From Streptomyces sp. NBC_01429 (GTDB lineage: Bacteria; Actinomycetota; Actinomycetes; Streptomycetales; Streptomycetaceae): 64,000 nt of DNA. Shown piece after piece: positions 44,908-53,618 of this stretch (position 1 is the stretch's first letter; each line of letters opens with the position of its first letter). A program made the position numbers and the translations under genes. Below the pieces are notes generated by a model that saw nothing but the letters and a program-made list of their open reading frames with translations, was not told the DNA's origin and made no database searches. The DNA lies in assembly GCF_036231945.1 (NCBI RefSeq), contig NZ_CP109599.1, positions 620,001-684,000 of the forward strand. Direction: 5' to 3'.

Positions 44908-45475
44908 AAGAACTCCTTACGGGCGGGCGCATCCGGCGAAGGAAGGAGAACGACTGGGACAGGGCTCGGGCGATCCCTGCGGCGGCCGGGGATCCGGGCG
45001 CCGACCAAACCGTGCGTCCACTCCAACGTGGGTGATGCTCCAAAGACATGCCTGCTCACGGCATCGGTGGGAGCCACAGTTACGCCTCGCCCCACGGTTC
45101 TTCCGTCGTTCCGCCGGTCGGGTCGGCCACGGAGCGGCGCGTGTGTCCCTCTCTCGCGGAGGGCGCGCGGACGAGCGCGCGGCAGGAAGCCCGGGCCCGC
45201 CGGGGAGGGTTCCGACGCTGCCCTGCCGAGGTCCGGCCGGGCGGCACCGCGACCGTAACGGCGGTCGTCACCGATGTCTCCGGGCCGCGTGTCACCGAAT
45301 CATGACGCAGGGAAGACCGGGGACGGGCGCCGGATCGGTGGTCCCACCCTTCCCGGCCGTACGGCAAGGCCGACGGGGCCCGGCCGCCTCTGCTCGACGT
45401 CACCCGGCTCGCCCGCGCGGGACACCCTACGACGCCTTACTTCGAGAAGTTTCCTCCTCAATCCGGGAGTGACGC
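44908..45475. promoter_or_regulatory. Divergent NRPS / precursor-operon control region (568 bp)
   Basis: Non-coding gap between the NRPS (leftward) and the methyltransferase gene (rightward). It holds the second copy of the cluster element at 45032-45084. Beyond 45090 no repeat, hairpin or gene with recognisable features was found. Short open frames here lack domains. Both operons probably start from this region. Confidence 0.6.
45032..45084 (-). promoter_or_regulatory. Cluster element, copy 2 (upstream of NRPS)
   Basis: On the minus strand 45084-45060 fits CGTAACYGYGGC-N6-YGRTGCC, and 17 bases later comes TGGAGCATCAC (45042-45032), identical to the dpgA copy. It ends about 125 bp before the NRPS start and could also serve the divergent methyltransferase operon. 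Confidence 0.65.
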
Positions 45476-46462
45476 ATGAACAGTACCGACTCCAGGGGGA
45501 GCGCCGCCGATCTCGCCGCCGACGCCGCTCTCCTCGAGATCGCCGAGGGCCTCGGCCTCTCCACCCTCCTGGACCGGGCCGCGCCCTTCACCCTCCACGA
45601 GGTGACGGCGGCCGCCGACGTTCCCGAGTCCGGTGCCGCCGCGTTTCTCGACGCGCTGCTCCGCGCGGGACTGCTGGAGCGGGGCGAGGAAGCACACCAC
45701 TTCACGCCCTGCTCCGACATGGCCGACCGCAGGTACGCGGCCGGCTACCTCTCCTGGGCGCTCAACGCGAACCGCCCGTACGTCGACAACGCGGCGCTGT
45801 TTCTCCGCGATCCCGCGGCGGCGGGCGCGCGGTACCAGCGGGACGGGCGGCGGGTGGCGGTCTCGTCCCGGTGGATCGGGTCGTACGGCTTCTACCCCGG
45901 CGTCATCGAGGAGATCACCCAGCGCAAACCGCGGCGGATCGTGGACCTCGGCGCGGGAGCAGGCGGACTGCTGATCCATCTGCTGACCGCTCTCCCGGAC
46001 AGCACCGGGCTGGCGCTGGACCTGAGCGCTGCGGCCTGCGAGGAAGCCGAACAGGCCGCCCGGCGGGCCGAGGTCGGCGATCGTCTCCGGGTGGTGAACC
46101 GTTCGATCGAATCGCTCGCCGACGACCCCTCTCCGGTGCGGGACGCGGACGTCGTGCACGCGGGATTCGTGATGCACGACGTGGTGAGCAGGCCCGACGT
46201 GCTCGACGGTGTGCTGCGCACCTGCCGGGCGTCGATCGCGGACGGGGGGTGCCTCGTGGTGACCGACGCGGTGCCCTACGCCGCCGGTCCGGGGGAGCGC
46301 GGCTTCAGCGCGCTCTTCACGTACCTGCACTCCTCCTCGATGGACGTACGGCTGCCGCCCGAGGAGGAGTGGCGCGCCGCGTTCCGTCGGGCCGGGTTCC
46401 CGGACGTGACCAGCACACCGCTGCGGATGCCCGGCAGCCGGATGTTCGTGGCCGCCGGATAG
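45476..46462 (+). CDS. MppJ-like SAM-dependent methyltransferase
   Basis: 328 residues. An N-terminal winged-helix-like dimerisation part (to about 75) precedes a Rossmann methyltransferase with SAM motif VDLGAGAGG (156-164). The layout resembles the acetylserotonin O-methyltransferase group and, in detail, MppJ, which C-methylates phenylpyruvate. Shared points are the YQRD segment (120-123), HDV (His234) and the His285 region before SMDVRLPPEEEW. If the two histidines match the iron ligands of MppJ, the enzyme would methylate a 2-oxo acid. The alternative is methylation of the Dpg ring or of an oxygen. It opens a seven-gene rightward operon. The ATG at 45476 follows GGGAG. Confidence 0.8.
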   Translation: MNSTDSRGSAADLAADAALLEIAEGLGLSTLLDRAAPFTLHEVTAAADVPESGAAAFLDALLRAGLLERGEEAHHFTPCSDMADRRYAAGYLSWALNANRPYVDNAALFLRDPAAAGARYQRDGRRVAVSSRWIGSYGFYPGVIEEITQRKPRRIVDLGAGAGGLLIHLLTALPDSTGLALDLSAAACEEAEQAARRAEVGDRLRVVNRSIESLADDPSPVRDADVVHAGFVMHDVVSRPDVLDGVLRTCRASIADGGCLVVTDAVPYAAGPGERGFSALFTYLHSSSMDVRLPPEEEWRAAFRRAGFPDVTSTPLRMPGSRMFVAAG

Positions 46463-46474
46463 GACGGGAGCACT

Positions 46475-47284
46475 GTGAGGATGTCGGCCGAAGACACCAC
46501 GGCACGAGACACCACGGCACGAGCCAGAGCCCTCTACGAGGCGCGCGCGAAGCGGGTACCCGTCGCGCCGTTCACCGACGCGGACCCCACCCTGGACATG
46601 GACGACGGGTACGCCGTCCAGCGTGAACTCGTGCGGATGCTCGTCGCGGACGGCGATCACGTCATCGGGTACAAGGCGGGCCTCACCTCCGCCGCGATGC
46701 AGGACATGTTCGGCGTCGACACACCGGACTACGGCCCCGTGCTGGCCTCCACCGTGTACGCGGACGGGGCGACCGTGTCGTGCGACTCGTTCATCGCGCC
46801 CAAGGTGGAGGCCGAGATCGTCTTCCGTCTCGGCGCGCCCCTCACGGGTCCCGGCATCACGCCGGAGCAGGCGCGCGGAGCCGTCGCCGAGGTCATGGCG
46901 GGACTGGAGATCGTCGACTCCCGGATCGAGGACTGGCGCATCGGGCTCGCCGACACCATCGCGGATCTCGCGTCGAACGGTGCCGTGGCCCTGGCCCGGT
47001 CCGCCGTCTCCCTCGCGGACTGCGACCCCCGTCTGACCGGCATGGTGTTCTCGCGCAACGGCGAGATCGTGGCGACCGGCGCCGGAGCCGCGGCCCTGGG
47101 AGATCCGGTCGCGGTCGTGGCATGGCTGGCGAACGTGCTGGGCGCGCGCGGGGTGTCCCTGGAGGCGGGGCAGTTGATCATGACGGGGGCGCTCCACGCC
47201 GCGGTCCCGATGAGCCCCGGGGACACGTTCGTCGCCGAGTTCGACCGGCTGGGCTCCCTCACCCTGCACGTGGACGGTCCCTAG
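46475..47284 (+). CDS. 2-oxopent-4-enoate hydratase family protein (MhpD/DmpE type)
   Basis: 269 residues from GTG 46475, just after GGGAG (ATG 46481 is also possible). The fumarylacetoacetase-like fold of 2-hydroxypenta-2,4-dienoate hydratases is indicated by GYKAGLTSAAMQDMFGV, KVEAEIVFRLG and GLEIVDSRIEDW, which carry the metal-binding acids. These enzymes interconvert 2-oxopent-4-enoate and 4-hydroxy-2-oxopentanoate. They normally act in catechol meta-cleavage, next to the aldolase and dehydrogenase, as they do here. No ring-cleaving extradiol dioxygenase is in the window, so the trio may serve synthesis rather than breakdown. Confidence 0.88.
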   Translation: MRMSAEDTTARDTTARARALYEARAKRVPVAPFTDADPTLDMDDGYAVQRELVRMLVADGDHVIGYKAGLTSAAMQDMFGVDTPDYGPVLASTVYADGATVSCDSFIAPKVEAEIVFRLGAPLTGPGITPEQARGAVAEVMAGLEIVDSRIEDWRIGLADTIADLASNGAVALARSAVSLADCDPRLTGMVFSRNGEIVATGAGAAALGDPVAVVAWLANVLGARGVSLEAGQLIMTGALHAAVPMSPGDTFVAEFDRLGSLTLHVDGP

Positions 47285-47362
47285 ATGCCGGTTCCTTCCG
47301 ACCGGAACGCCGTACCAGGGCTCGTCGAAGCGGGTCTGCGCACAAGGAAGGGCGACACAGCG

Positions 47363-48280
47363 ATGAGTACAGCCAGGAGTACGGCCAGGAGAAGAAACGG
47401 GCGACTGTCCGCGGCGGTGCTCGGCGCCGGCCTCATCGGAGTCGACCTCGCGGCCAAGATCATGCGTTCGCGCTCCCTCGACTGCCGGCTGGTCGTGGCA
47501 CGCGACGAGGACGCGCCGGGGCTGCGGCACGCGGCCAGGCTCGGGCTGCCGACCGCGACGAGCGGCGTCCAGTCCCTGGTCGACGCTCCGGACCCGTTCG
47601 ACGTGGTCTTCGACGCCACCAACGCCGTGTCGCACGCCGAGCACGCGGAGCGGTTGAGGCCCCTCGGGACGATGCTCGTCGACCTGACGCCGAGCAGGGT
47701 GGGGCGGATGGTGGTCCCGACCGTGAACGGGGCGGACGTCCTGGACCACGACGACATCAACATGATCAGTTGTGGCGGCCAGGCGTCGATCCCGATCCTG
47801 CACGCGATCGCGCGGCGGCACCGGATCGACTACGTCGAGGTGGTGGCCACCGCGGCCAGTCCGAGTGTGGGCCCGTCCACCCGGCTGAATCTCGACGAGT
47901 ACATCGAGACCACCCAGGACGCGGTCCGTGGCTTCACCGGGGTCGCGGACGTCAAGGCGATCCTCAATGTGAGCCCCGCCAGGCCGCCGGCGACCTTCCG
48001 CGTCGCCATGTCCGTGCTGGGGGAAGGGCTGACCGAGCGATCCGTGCGCGCGGCCGTGGCGACCGCGACGGAACCGGTCCGGGCGTTCGCCGGTGGCTTC
48101 GAGGTCACGGCGTGCGTCGTGGACGGCGGGAAGGCCCTCGTCGCCATCGAGGTGACCTCGTCCGGTGACCGCATTCCGCCGTACGCGGGCAACCTCGACA
48201 TCATCAACTCCGCCGCGCTCCAGGTCGCCGAGCTGTACGCGGCGGCCCACGTCCCCGCGGCCGGGGCGGTGATGTCGTGA
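47363..48280 (+). CDS. Acetaldehyde dehydrogenase, CoA-acylating (MhpF/DmpF type)
   Basis: 305 residues from ATG 47363. An ATG at 47285 would add 26 residues of unlike character. Features are the NAD-binding [30 protein letters not shown], and Cys137 in [12 protein letters not shown], the thioester-forming residue. It interconverts an aldehyde plus CoA with an acyl-CoA and normally forms a channelling complex with 4-hydroxy-2-oxovalerate aldolase. That enzyme's gene follows with an overlapping GTGA, which supports a working complex. The reaction is reversible, so it could supply either acetyl-CoA or acetaldehyde. Confidence 0.93.
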   Translation: MSTARSTARRRNGRLSAAVLGAGLIGVDLAAKIMRSRSLDCRLVVARDEDAPGLRHAARLGLPTATSGVQSLVDAPDPFDVVFDATNAVSHAEHAERLRPLGTMLVDLTPSRVGRMVVPTVNGADVLDHDDINMISCGGQASIPILHAIARRHRIDYVEVVATAASPSVGPSTRLNLDEYIETTQDAVRGFTGVADVKAILNVSPARPPATFRVAMSVLGEGLTERSVRAAVATATEPVRAFAGGFEVTACVVDGGKALVAIEVTSSGDRIPPYAGNLDIINSAALQVAELYAAAHVPAAGAVMS

Positions 48281-49356
48281 TCGGGACGGCGGACGGGAAG
48301 AGCGACGGGCGGAAGCCGGTTCTCGTGCATGATCCGACCCTGCGCGACGGACATCACGCGGTCCGCCACGCGCTCGGCCCCGAACAGCTCCGCGGGTACG
48401 CGGCGGCCGCGGACGCAGCCGGTGTCCCGGTGGTCGAGGTGGGGCACGGCAACGGTCTGGGCGCGTCCTCCCTCCAGGCCGGCCGGGCGCGGCTCGGCGA
48501 CGACGAGATGCTGTCCGTCGTACGGGAGGCGCTGCCGAACAGCAGGATGGCCGCCTTCATGATCCCCGGATGGGGCACCGTCCAGGACCTCAAGAGGGCC
48601 ATCGCCCACGACGTCGACGTGGTACGGATCGGCACGCACTGCACCGAGGGGAACCTCGCCGAGCGGCATCTGGGGTTCCTCCGCGACGCCGGTGTCGAAG
48701 CGCACGGCGTTCTCCTGATGAGCCACATGGCCACTCCCGGGCAGCTGGCGGAGGAGTGCGCCCGGCTCGTGGGGTACGGGGCGAGCGGGGTGGGCATTCT
48801 CGACTCCTCCGGTCACTTCCTGCCGGCGGACGTGACGGAACGCGTCGGCGCCATCCGGCGGGCCGTCGACGTACCGGTGATGTTCCACGGGCACAACAAC
48901 CTCGGTATGGCCGTCGCCAACTCGGTCGCCGCGGTCGAGGCGGGGGCGGACATCGTGGACGCCTGCGCCCGGGGCTTCGGCGCCGGGGCCGGCAACACCC
49001 AACTCGAAGTCCTGGTACCCGTGCTGGAGCGGATGGGGTTCGCCACGGGCATCGATCTGTACGGTCTCCTGGACGCGGCGGACCTCGCCGGACGCGAGCT
49101 GATGCCCTCCCCGCCGACCATCGACTCCGTCGGCGTCGTCAGCGGCCTGTCCGGAGTGTTCTCCGGCTTCAAGAACCGGGTCCTCGACGTCTCCCGGCGC
49201 GAAGGGGTCGACCCGCGCGACGTCTTCTTCGAGCTGGGCGAGCGGCAGGCGGTGGCCGGCCAGGAAGACCTCATCGTGGACGTCGCACTCGCCCTGCGGG
49301 AGGAGGCCCGCAGCGGCCGGCCCGCCCGGGAACCGCGGCCCTCCGGTCAGTTGTGA
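48277..49356 (+). CDS. 4-hydroxy-2-oxovalerate aldolase (MhpE/DmpG type)
   Basis: 359 residues of the DRE-TIM (HMGL-like) family. The signature [13 protein letters not shown] carries the metal-binding Asp24 and catalytic His, and HGHNNLGMA supplies His204 and His206. A C-terminal helical part (about 285-345) resembles the communication domain that docks the aldehyde dehydrogenase. The enzyme splits 4-hydroxy-2-oxopentanoate to pyruvate and acetaldehyde or runs backward. Start GTG 48277 overlaps the dehydrogenase stop. The hydratase, dehydrogenase and aldolase form a complete set inside a biosynthetic operon. Confidence 0.93.
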   Translation: MIGTADGKSDGRKPVLVHDPTLRDGHHAVRHALGPEQLRGYAAAADAAGVPVVEVGHGNGLGASSLQAGRARLGDDEMLSVVREALPNSRMAAFMIPGWGTVQDLKRAIAHDVDVVRIGTHCTEGNLAERHLGFLRDAGVEAHGVLLMSHMATPGQLAEECARLVGYGASGVGILDSSGHFLPADVTERVGAIRRAVDVPVMFHGHNNLGMAVANSVAAVEAGADIVDACARGFGAGAGNTQLEVLVPVLERMGFATGIDLYGLLDAADLAGRELMPSPPTIDSVGVVSGLSGVFSGFKNRVLDVSRREGVDPRDVFFELGERQAVAGQEDLIVDVALALREEARSGRPAREPRPSGQL

Positions 49357-49376
49357 CGGCGAAAGAGGAACGAGCC

Positions 49377-49634
49377 ATGTACGAGGTACTCAAAGGAATC
49401 CTGGTGGACGACCTCCAGATGAGGGAGGAGGACGTCGTGCCGACGGCCCGCCGCGAGGAGGTGGGCCTCGACTCCCTCACGGCGGTGGAACTGGCGGCGC
49501 TGCTGCACACCCGGCTCGGCATCGAGGTCCAGGACTACGAGCTGCTGGACGCCGCCACGGTCGCGGACATCGGGCGTCTGCTGGAGGAACGGCTGCCGGG
49601 CGCCGGAGTCGAGGCCGCCGAGGGGCGCCCCTGA
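49377..49634 (+). CDS. Free-standing acyl carrier protein
   Basis: 85 residues with the phosphopantetheine site Ser33 in GLDSLTAVEL and the four-helix carrier layout. The ATG at 49377 follows GAGG. It lies between the aldolase and an aminotransferase gene, and three genes upstream of the LnmK-like gene. LnmK-type enzymes place an acyl group on a dedicated free ACP, so this protein is the natural partner. It could equally tether a precursor while other operon enzymes act on it. Confidence 0.92.
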   Translation: MYEVLKGILVDDLQMREEDVVPTARREEVGLDSLTAVELAALLHTRLGIEVQDYELLDAATVADIGRLLEERLPGAGVEAAEGRP

Positions 49635-49652
49635 GCCTGGCCTGTCCCACGA

Positions 49653-49671
49653 CCCACCGGAGACCGGTGGG
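49653..49671. terminator. Intergenic hairpin between ACP and aminotransferase genes
   Basis: A perfect 8-bp stem CCCACCGG/CCGGTGGG with an AGA loop lies 18 bases after the ACP stop codon and about 70 bases before the next start. It has no T-run. It may dampen read-through, so that the carrier protein is made in excess over later genes, or it may protect the mRNA 3' end. Confidence 0.5.
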
Positions 49672-49739
49672 CAACACCGGATGGCACCGGACAACCCGCC
49701 GGACCACGACGCACCGGCCTTGCGAGCTTGGGAGTCCCC

Positions 49740-50849
49740 TTGTCCTTGCCCCGACTCCGCGCGGTCCTCGGCCGTCTCACCGCATACCGGGCGACCGAGG
49801 GCGTGCATACGGCGGCGCCCACGCACCCGCTGTCGGCGAACGAATCCCCCCACGACCCGCTGCCGGGCATCGTGGAAGCGATCGCGGGTGCGGCCCCGAC
49901 GGTGAACCGCTACCCCGATCCGGAGTGCGGCGAGCTGACGCGTGCGATCGCGCGGACGCACGGGATCACGGACGACCAGGTCGTGGTGGGCGCGGGGTCC
50001 GTCGCGCTCCTCCAGACGCTGATGCAGTCCGTCGGCGACCCCGGCACCGAGGTCGTCTACGCCTGGCGGTCGTTCGAGCTGTACCCCGTTCTCGCCGACC
50101 TCGCCGGCCTGCGCTCCGTACGGGTGCCCCTGGTCGACGGCACACACGATCTCCCGGCCATGGCCGACCGGGTCACGGACGCCACGCGGCTGGTCCTGAT
50201 CTGCGATCCCAACAACCCGACGGGCACGGTGGTCACCCGGGAGGCTCTGCGGAAGTTCCTGGCACGTACCCCGGCGACCTGCCTGGTCGCCCTCGACGAG
50301 GCGTACTACGAGTACGCGCGCGATCCGGCCGCGTCGAGCGGCCTGGACCTCTGCGCGGCGTATCCGAACCTCGTGGTGCTGCGCACGTTCTCGAAGGCCT
50401 ACGGACTCGCCGGCCTCCGGGTCGGCTACCTCGTGGGGCATCCCCGCGTGACCGAGCAGCTGCGCAAGGCATGCCTCGCCTACGCGGTGAACGGGGTCGC
50501 GCAGCGAGCGGCCGTGGCGGCCCTCGGGTTGGAGGACCGGTTGCTGCGCCGCGTCGACGCCACGGTCGCGGAACGCGGCCGGGTCCGGGACGCCTTGGCG
50601 GCCCACGGCTGGGACGTTCCGGCCGGCCACGCCAACTTCCTCTGGCTCCGGCTGGGCGACGCCTCGGCCGAGTTCGGCAGGTGGTGCACGGCCAGGGGCA
50701 TCGCCGTGCGGACGTTTCCGGGCGAGGGTGTGCGCGTGTCGATCGGTCGCGCCGAGGACAACGACGCCTTCCTCGCCGCTTCGGCCGCATGGCTCACGAG
50801 GACGTCGGCAGGGGCCGGGGCGGTTGACTCACGGGCGGCGGAACGGTGA
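49740..50849 (+). CDS. HisC-like class I/II aminotransferase
   Basis: 369 residues from TTG 49740, five bases after GGGAG; a TTG at 49728 is less likely. The fold-type I signature is clear: NPNNPTGTVV-type loop (DPNNPTGTVV, 156-165), DEAYYEY (186-192) and the PLP lysine Lys219 in TFSKAYGLAGLRVGYLV. HisC-like enzymes in biosynthetic clusters often act on aromatic or branched 2-oxo acids rather than histidinol phosphate. In this operon it could aminate the 2-oxo acid made by the aldolase/hydratase and methylated by the MppJ-like enzyme. It is distinct from hpgT. Confidence 0.87.
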   Translation: MSLPRLRAVLGRLTAYRATEGVHTAAPTHPLSANESPHDPLPGIVEAIAGAAPTVNRYPDPECGELTRAIARTHGITDDQVVVGAGSVALLQTLMQSVGDPGTEVVYAWRSFELYPVLADLAGLRSVRVPLVDGTHDLPAMADRVTDATRLVLICDPNNPTGTVVTREALRKFLARTPATCLVALDEAYYEYARDPAASSGLDLCAAYPNLVVLRTFSKAYGLAGLRVGYLVGHPRVTEQLRKACLAYAVNGVAQRAAVAALGLEDRLLRRVDATVAERGRVRDALAAHGWDVPAGHANFLWLRLGDASAEFGRWCTARGIAVRTFPGEGVRVSIGRAEDNDAFLAASAAWLTRTSAGAGAVDSRAAER

Positions 50850-50895
50850 ACGCCCCGCGAACGGCCCGCTCAGCCCGATCAGAAAGGTGGGAACA

Positions 50896-51873
50896 GTGAA
50901 CCGGAGCACTACGGCACAGCCCGTCCGGGTGATCGACGACAGTACGCTGTCCCGCCATGTGGTCGTCGCCCCGGGCATGTGCGGTGGCGGATCACTCGTC
51001 TTCGGCCGGATCGGGGACTGGACCTGGGAGGCGGTGGCGGCCGCCTGCCACACCAACGTGCACGCGGCCCGCACCTCCGAGGGGGAGCCCGCCTATCTGT
51101 CCTTCTACTACTTCCACGTACGCGGCGGCGATGTCGTCCATCCCCACGGCCTCGCCTTCGGCGACGAGCTCCAGGTCAGCTCGCGGGTGTTCCAGTTCGG
51201 CAGCCAGGGCGTGATCACGCTCCACCGGCTCGCGCCGGCGAGGCTGGGCCTGGACGACGCGCCGTTGGCCCCCGAGGAGCTGTACGAGCGCCCCCACCCG
51301 GACTGTCTCTACGCCGAGAACTTCAACCGCTGGATCTCCCGCGACCGCCAGGGCAGCAACCAGCGGCTGTCCCAGGTCGCGCCCCCGGACTTCTCCTACG
51401 GCGGCCTCCCCCGGCTGCCCAACGCCCACTCCCCGCGCACCCTCGTCGGACGCGCCCGCGAGGCGGGCAGCTTCTACTCGGCGGAGCCGCCCGGCCTGGT
51501 CACGGCCGGGCCCGACCACACGTCCGAGTACGCGCTGGACGTCGCGCGCGACCTCAACGGCGCCGGGCTCGTGTACTTCGCCTCGTACTTCTCGATCTTC
51601 GACACGGCCCTGCTGCGCGTGTGGCGGTCGCTCGGCCGCGGCGACGCGCGGTTCCTGCGGCGCAAGGTGGTCGACCAGAAGGTCGGGTACTTCGGCAACG
51701 CCGACCCCGGCGCGGTGTTCACCATCACGGTGCGCAGGTGGCGCAGCACGGCGCGGCCGCGGATCGAGATCGCCGACATGGCCATGCGCGACTCCGGTAC
51801 GGGCCGTCTGCTCGCGGTCGCCGGCATCGAGATCGACGTCGACGCGTCCGGGGCGGACGCGCCGACGTCGTGA
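50896..51873 (+). CDS. LnmK-like acyltransferase/decarboxylase (double hot-dog)
   Basis: 325 residues from GTG 50896, after AAAGGTGGG. The APGMCGGGSLVFGRIGDWTWEAV and EPAYLSFYYFHVRG segments (Tyr67, Tyr71, Tyr72), and an internally repeated hot-dog plan with a second VYFASYFSIFDTALLR half, resemble LnmK of the leinamycin pathway. LnmK turns methylmalonyl-CoA into propionyl-S-ACP using a catalytic Tyr. The free ACP upstream fits that role. The propionyl group could start the polyketide or take part in another acyl step. It is the last gene of the rightward operon and convergent with the halogenase. The family call rests on remembered motifs. Confidence 0.75.
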   Translation: MNRSTTAQPVRVIDDSTLSRHVVVAPGMCGGGSLVFGRIGDWTWEAVAAACHTNVHAARTSEGEPAYLSFYYFHVRGGDVVHPHGLAFGDELQVSSRVFQFGSQGVITLHRLAPARLGLDDAPLAPEELYERPHPDCLYAENFNRWISRDRQGSNQRLSQVAPPDFSYGGLPRLPNAHSPRTLVGRAREAGSFYSAEPPGLVTAGPDHTSEYALDVARDLNGAGLVYFASYFSIFDTALLRVWRSLGRGDARFLRRKVVDQKVGYFGNADPGAVFTITVRRWRSTARPRIEIADMAMRDSGTGRLLAVAGIEIDVDASGADAPTS

Positions 51874-51965
51874 GAAGGGCCCCGTCGAGACCGCGGGGAC
51901 GACCGCGGCGGGGCGCCAGGAGCACCACCGCACCCGCCGGTGGCCGGTCGTCCCGTGGGCGTCCG

Positions 51966-53402
51966 TCAGGCAGCGGGCTGTTCGGAGCGGGCCCAGTGCA
52001 TACCGTCGGGTGACTCGACCAGACCGCCCTCGTACTGAGGGTCGTCCCCCAGGCTCTCGCCGAAGACCGCCTGGACCTGGACCCGGGATCCCTGCCAGTG
52101 GATGTTCCGCGAGCGCTCCAGCAGCTGCGCCCGGCGTTCCGGGTTGACGGAGGGCGCCGTGCCGATCAGCGCCGTCTCGTCGGACGCGCCGCCGCCCACC
52201 AGTTCCGCGAACGACTCCTCGGCCGAGGCGGAACTCCCGGTCACACTCTTCGCCTCACGGAAGTACGCGTGCTCGTCCTTCTGGAGGTCGTAGAAGGCGG
52301 CCAGGAAGTCGTGGAACACGTCGTACTCCCCGCGGTAGCGGGCTTCGTACTCGCGGAAGCAGTCGGCCTCGTCGATGGCGCCGCGCAGTGTGGTGTTGAT
52401 CGACCGGGCCGCCAGCAGGGCGCTGTACGTGGACAGATGAACGCCGGAGGAGAACAGCGGGTCGATGAAGCAGGCGGCGTCGCCGACCAGCACCATGCCG
52501 GGCCGCCAGAACTTCTCCTGGATGTAGGAGTAGTCCTTGCGGACGCGGACCTCCCCGTACGGGCCCTCCGTGACCCGCTCCGCGTCCGACAGGTAGTCGG
52601 CGATGAGCGGGCACTCGTCGATCAGGGCTGCCAGCACCTTTTCCCGGGGCCCGTCCCTGAGGCGTTCCAGCGCCTCACGCCTCAGCACCGCGCCGACGCT
52701 GGTGAGTTGATCGGAGAGGGGGATGTACCAGAACCAGCCGAGATCGAACGACGCGCACACGATGTTGCCCGTCCCGGGGGCGGGCATGCGCTTGCCGCCG
52801 GTGAAATAGCCGAATACGGCGATGTTCCGGAACAGCTCCGAGTACTGGCGCGCGCCGCCGATCTCCTTGTGAATGCGGCTCTTGTTCCCCGAGGCGTCCG
52901 CCACGAATTTGGCGCGGACCTCCCGCCGGACACCTTCGGCGTCGTCGTACCGCACACCGCGGATCCGGCCCTCTTCTTCAAGAACCGCCACGACCTCGCA
53001 GCGTTCGCGGACGTCCACCCCCTTGCGGCGGGCGTTGTCGAGGAGGATCTTGTCGAACTTCATGCGCTCGACCTGGTAGGCGTAGGAGGTCGGGCCCGAG
53101 AATTTCGCGGAGACGGAGAAATCGAAGGTCCAGGGCTCAGCGTTGAGCCCCCACCGGAAGGTACCGCCGTGCTTCTTCATGAAGCCGGAGTTCTCCAGCT
53201 CCTCCGTGACTCCGAGGAGGCGGCAGATCCCGTGCACGGTGGAGGGGAGCAGTGACTCGCCGATCTGGTGTCGCGGGAAGACCTCCTTCTCCAGGAGCAG
53301 CACCCGATAGCCCTGGAGTGCCACCAGCGTCGACAGCGTGGACCCGCCAGGACCACCCCCGACGACTATGACGTCGTAATCTGACTCAACAGTAGAATTC
53401 AC
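51966..53402 (-). CDS. Flavin-dependent halogenase
   Basis: 478 residues from GTG 53402. The FAD motif is GGGPGGS (15-21), and the halogenase signature WxWxIP is WFWYIP (223-228). An active-site Lys is expected in FMKKHGG (76-77), and the GDAACFIDPLFSSGVH segment closes the FAD site. The phenolic-substrate group of FADH2-dependent halogenases (balhimycin, enediyne and pyrrole types) gives the best resemblance. It would need a flavin reductase from elsewhere. An electron-rich Dpg ring, free or carrier-bound, is the likely target. It has its own upstream copy of the cluster element (53487-53511) and is convergent with the precursor operon. Confidence 0.93.
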   Translation of the reverse strand: MNSTVESDYDVIVVGGGPGGSTLSTLVALQGYRVLLLEKEVFPRHQIGESLLPSTVHGICRLLGVTEELENSGFMKKHGGTFRWGLNAEPWTFDFSVSAKFSGPTSYAYQVERMKFDKILLDNARRKGVDVRERCEVVAVLEEEGRIRGVRYDDAEGVRREVRAKFVADASGNKSRIHKEIGGARQYSELFRNIAVFGYFTGGKRMPAPGTGNIVCASFDLGWFWYIPLSDQLTSVGAVLRREALERLRDGPREKVLAALIDECPLIADYLSDAERVTEGPYGEVRVRKDYSYIQEKFWRPGMVLVGDAACFIDPLFSSGVHLSTYSALLAARSINTTLRGAIDEADCFREYEARYRGEYDVFHDFLAAFYDLQKDEHAYFREAKSVTGSSASAEESFAELVGGGASDETALIGTAPSVNPERRAQLLERSRNIHWQGSRVQVQAVFGESLGDDPQYEGGLVESPDGMHWARSEQPAA

Positions 53403-53486
53403 GCCGCTCTCTGCCTCTCATGTCGTTTCCCGGTGTGGTCAGGGGTTCTCCGAACGTCGGCCATCATCACGCGCGGCAGTCGGCCC

Positions 53487-53511
53487 GGCATCGGCGAGAG
53501 CCACGGTTACG
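53487..53511 (-). promoter_or_regulatory. Cluster element, copy 3 (upstream of halogenase)
   Basis: The minus strand at 53511-53487 fits CGTAACYGYGGC-N6-YGRTGCC and differs from the NRPS copy at only three positions. It ends 85 bp before the halogenase start, in the 216-bp gap after the PKS. The accompanying TGGAGCATCAC block is not present here. Confidence 0.6.
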
Positions 53512-53618
53512 CGCTGAGCAGGAGACACCGGCGCGTGGGTAATCGAGAGGGAACCGGGACGTCCGCGGGCCGCGGTCGCGCGGTGTGTTCCGGCCGGTCC
53601 GGTCGCGGCCGACGGCCG

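Noticed and set aside
49740..50849. Histidine biosynthesis hisC
   Set aside because: The enzyme is of that fold, but it lies alone in a biosynthetic operon with a methyltransferase and aldolase; a secondary role is more likely.
49377..51873. Trans-AT PKS system
   Set aside because: Both visible PKS modules have complete AT domains with GHSxGE motifs; the free ACP and LnmK-like gene do not make the system trans-AT.
51874..51965. Terminator between the LnmK-like and halogenase genes
   Set aside because: Only short GC inverted repeats (CCGCGG and CCCC/GGGG) are present; not distinct enough from background.
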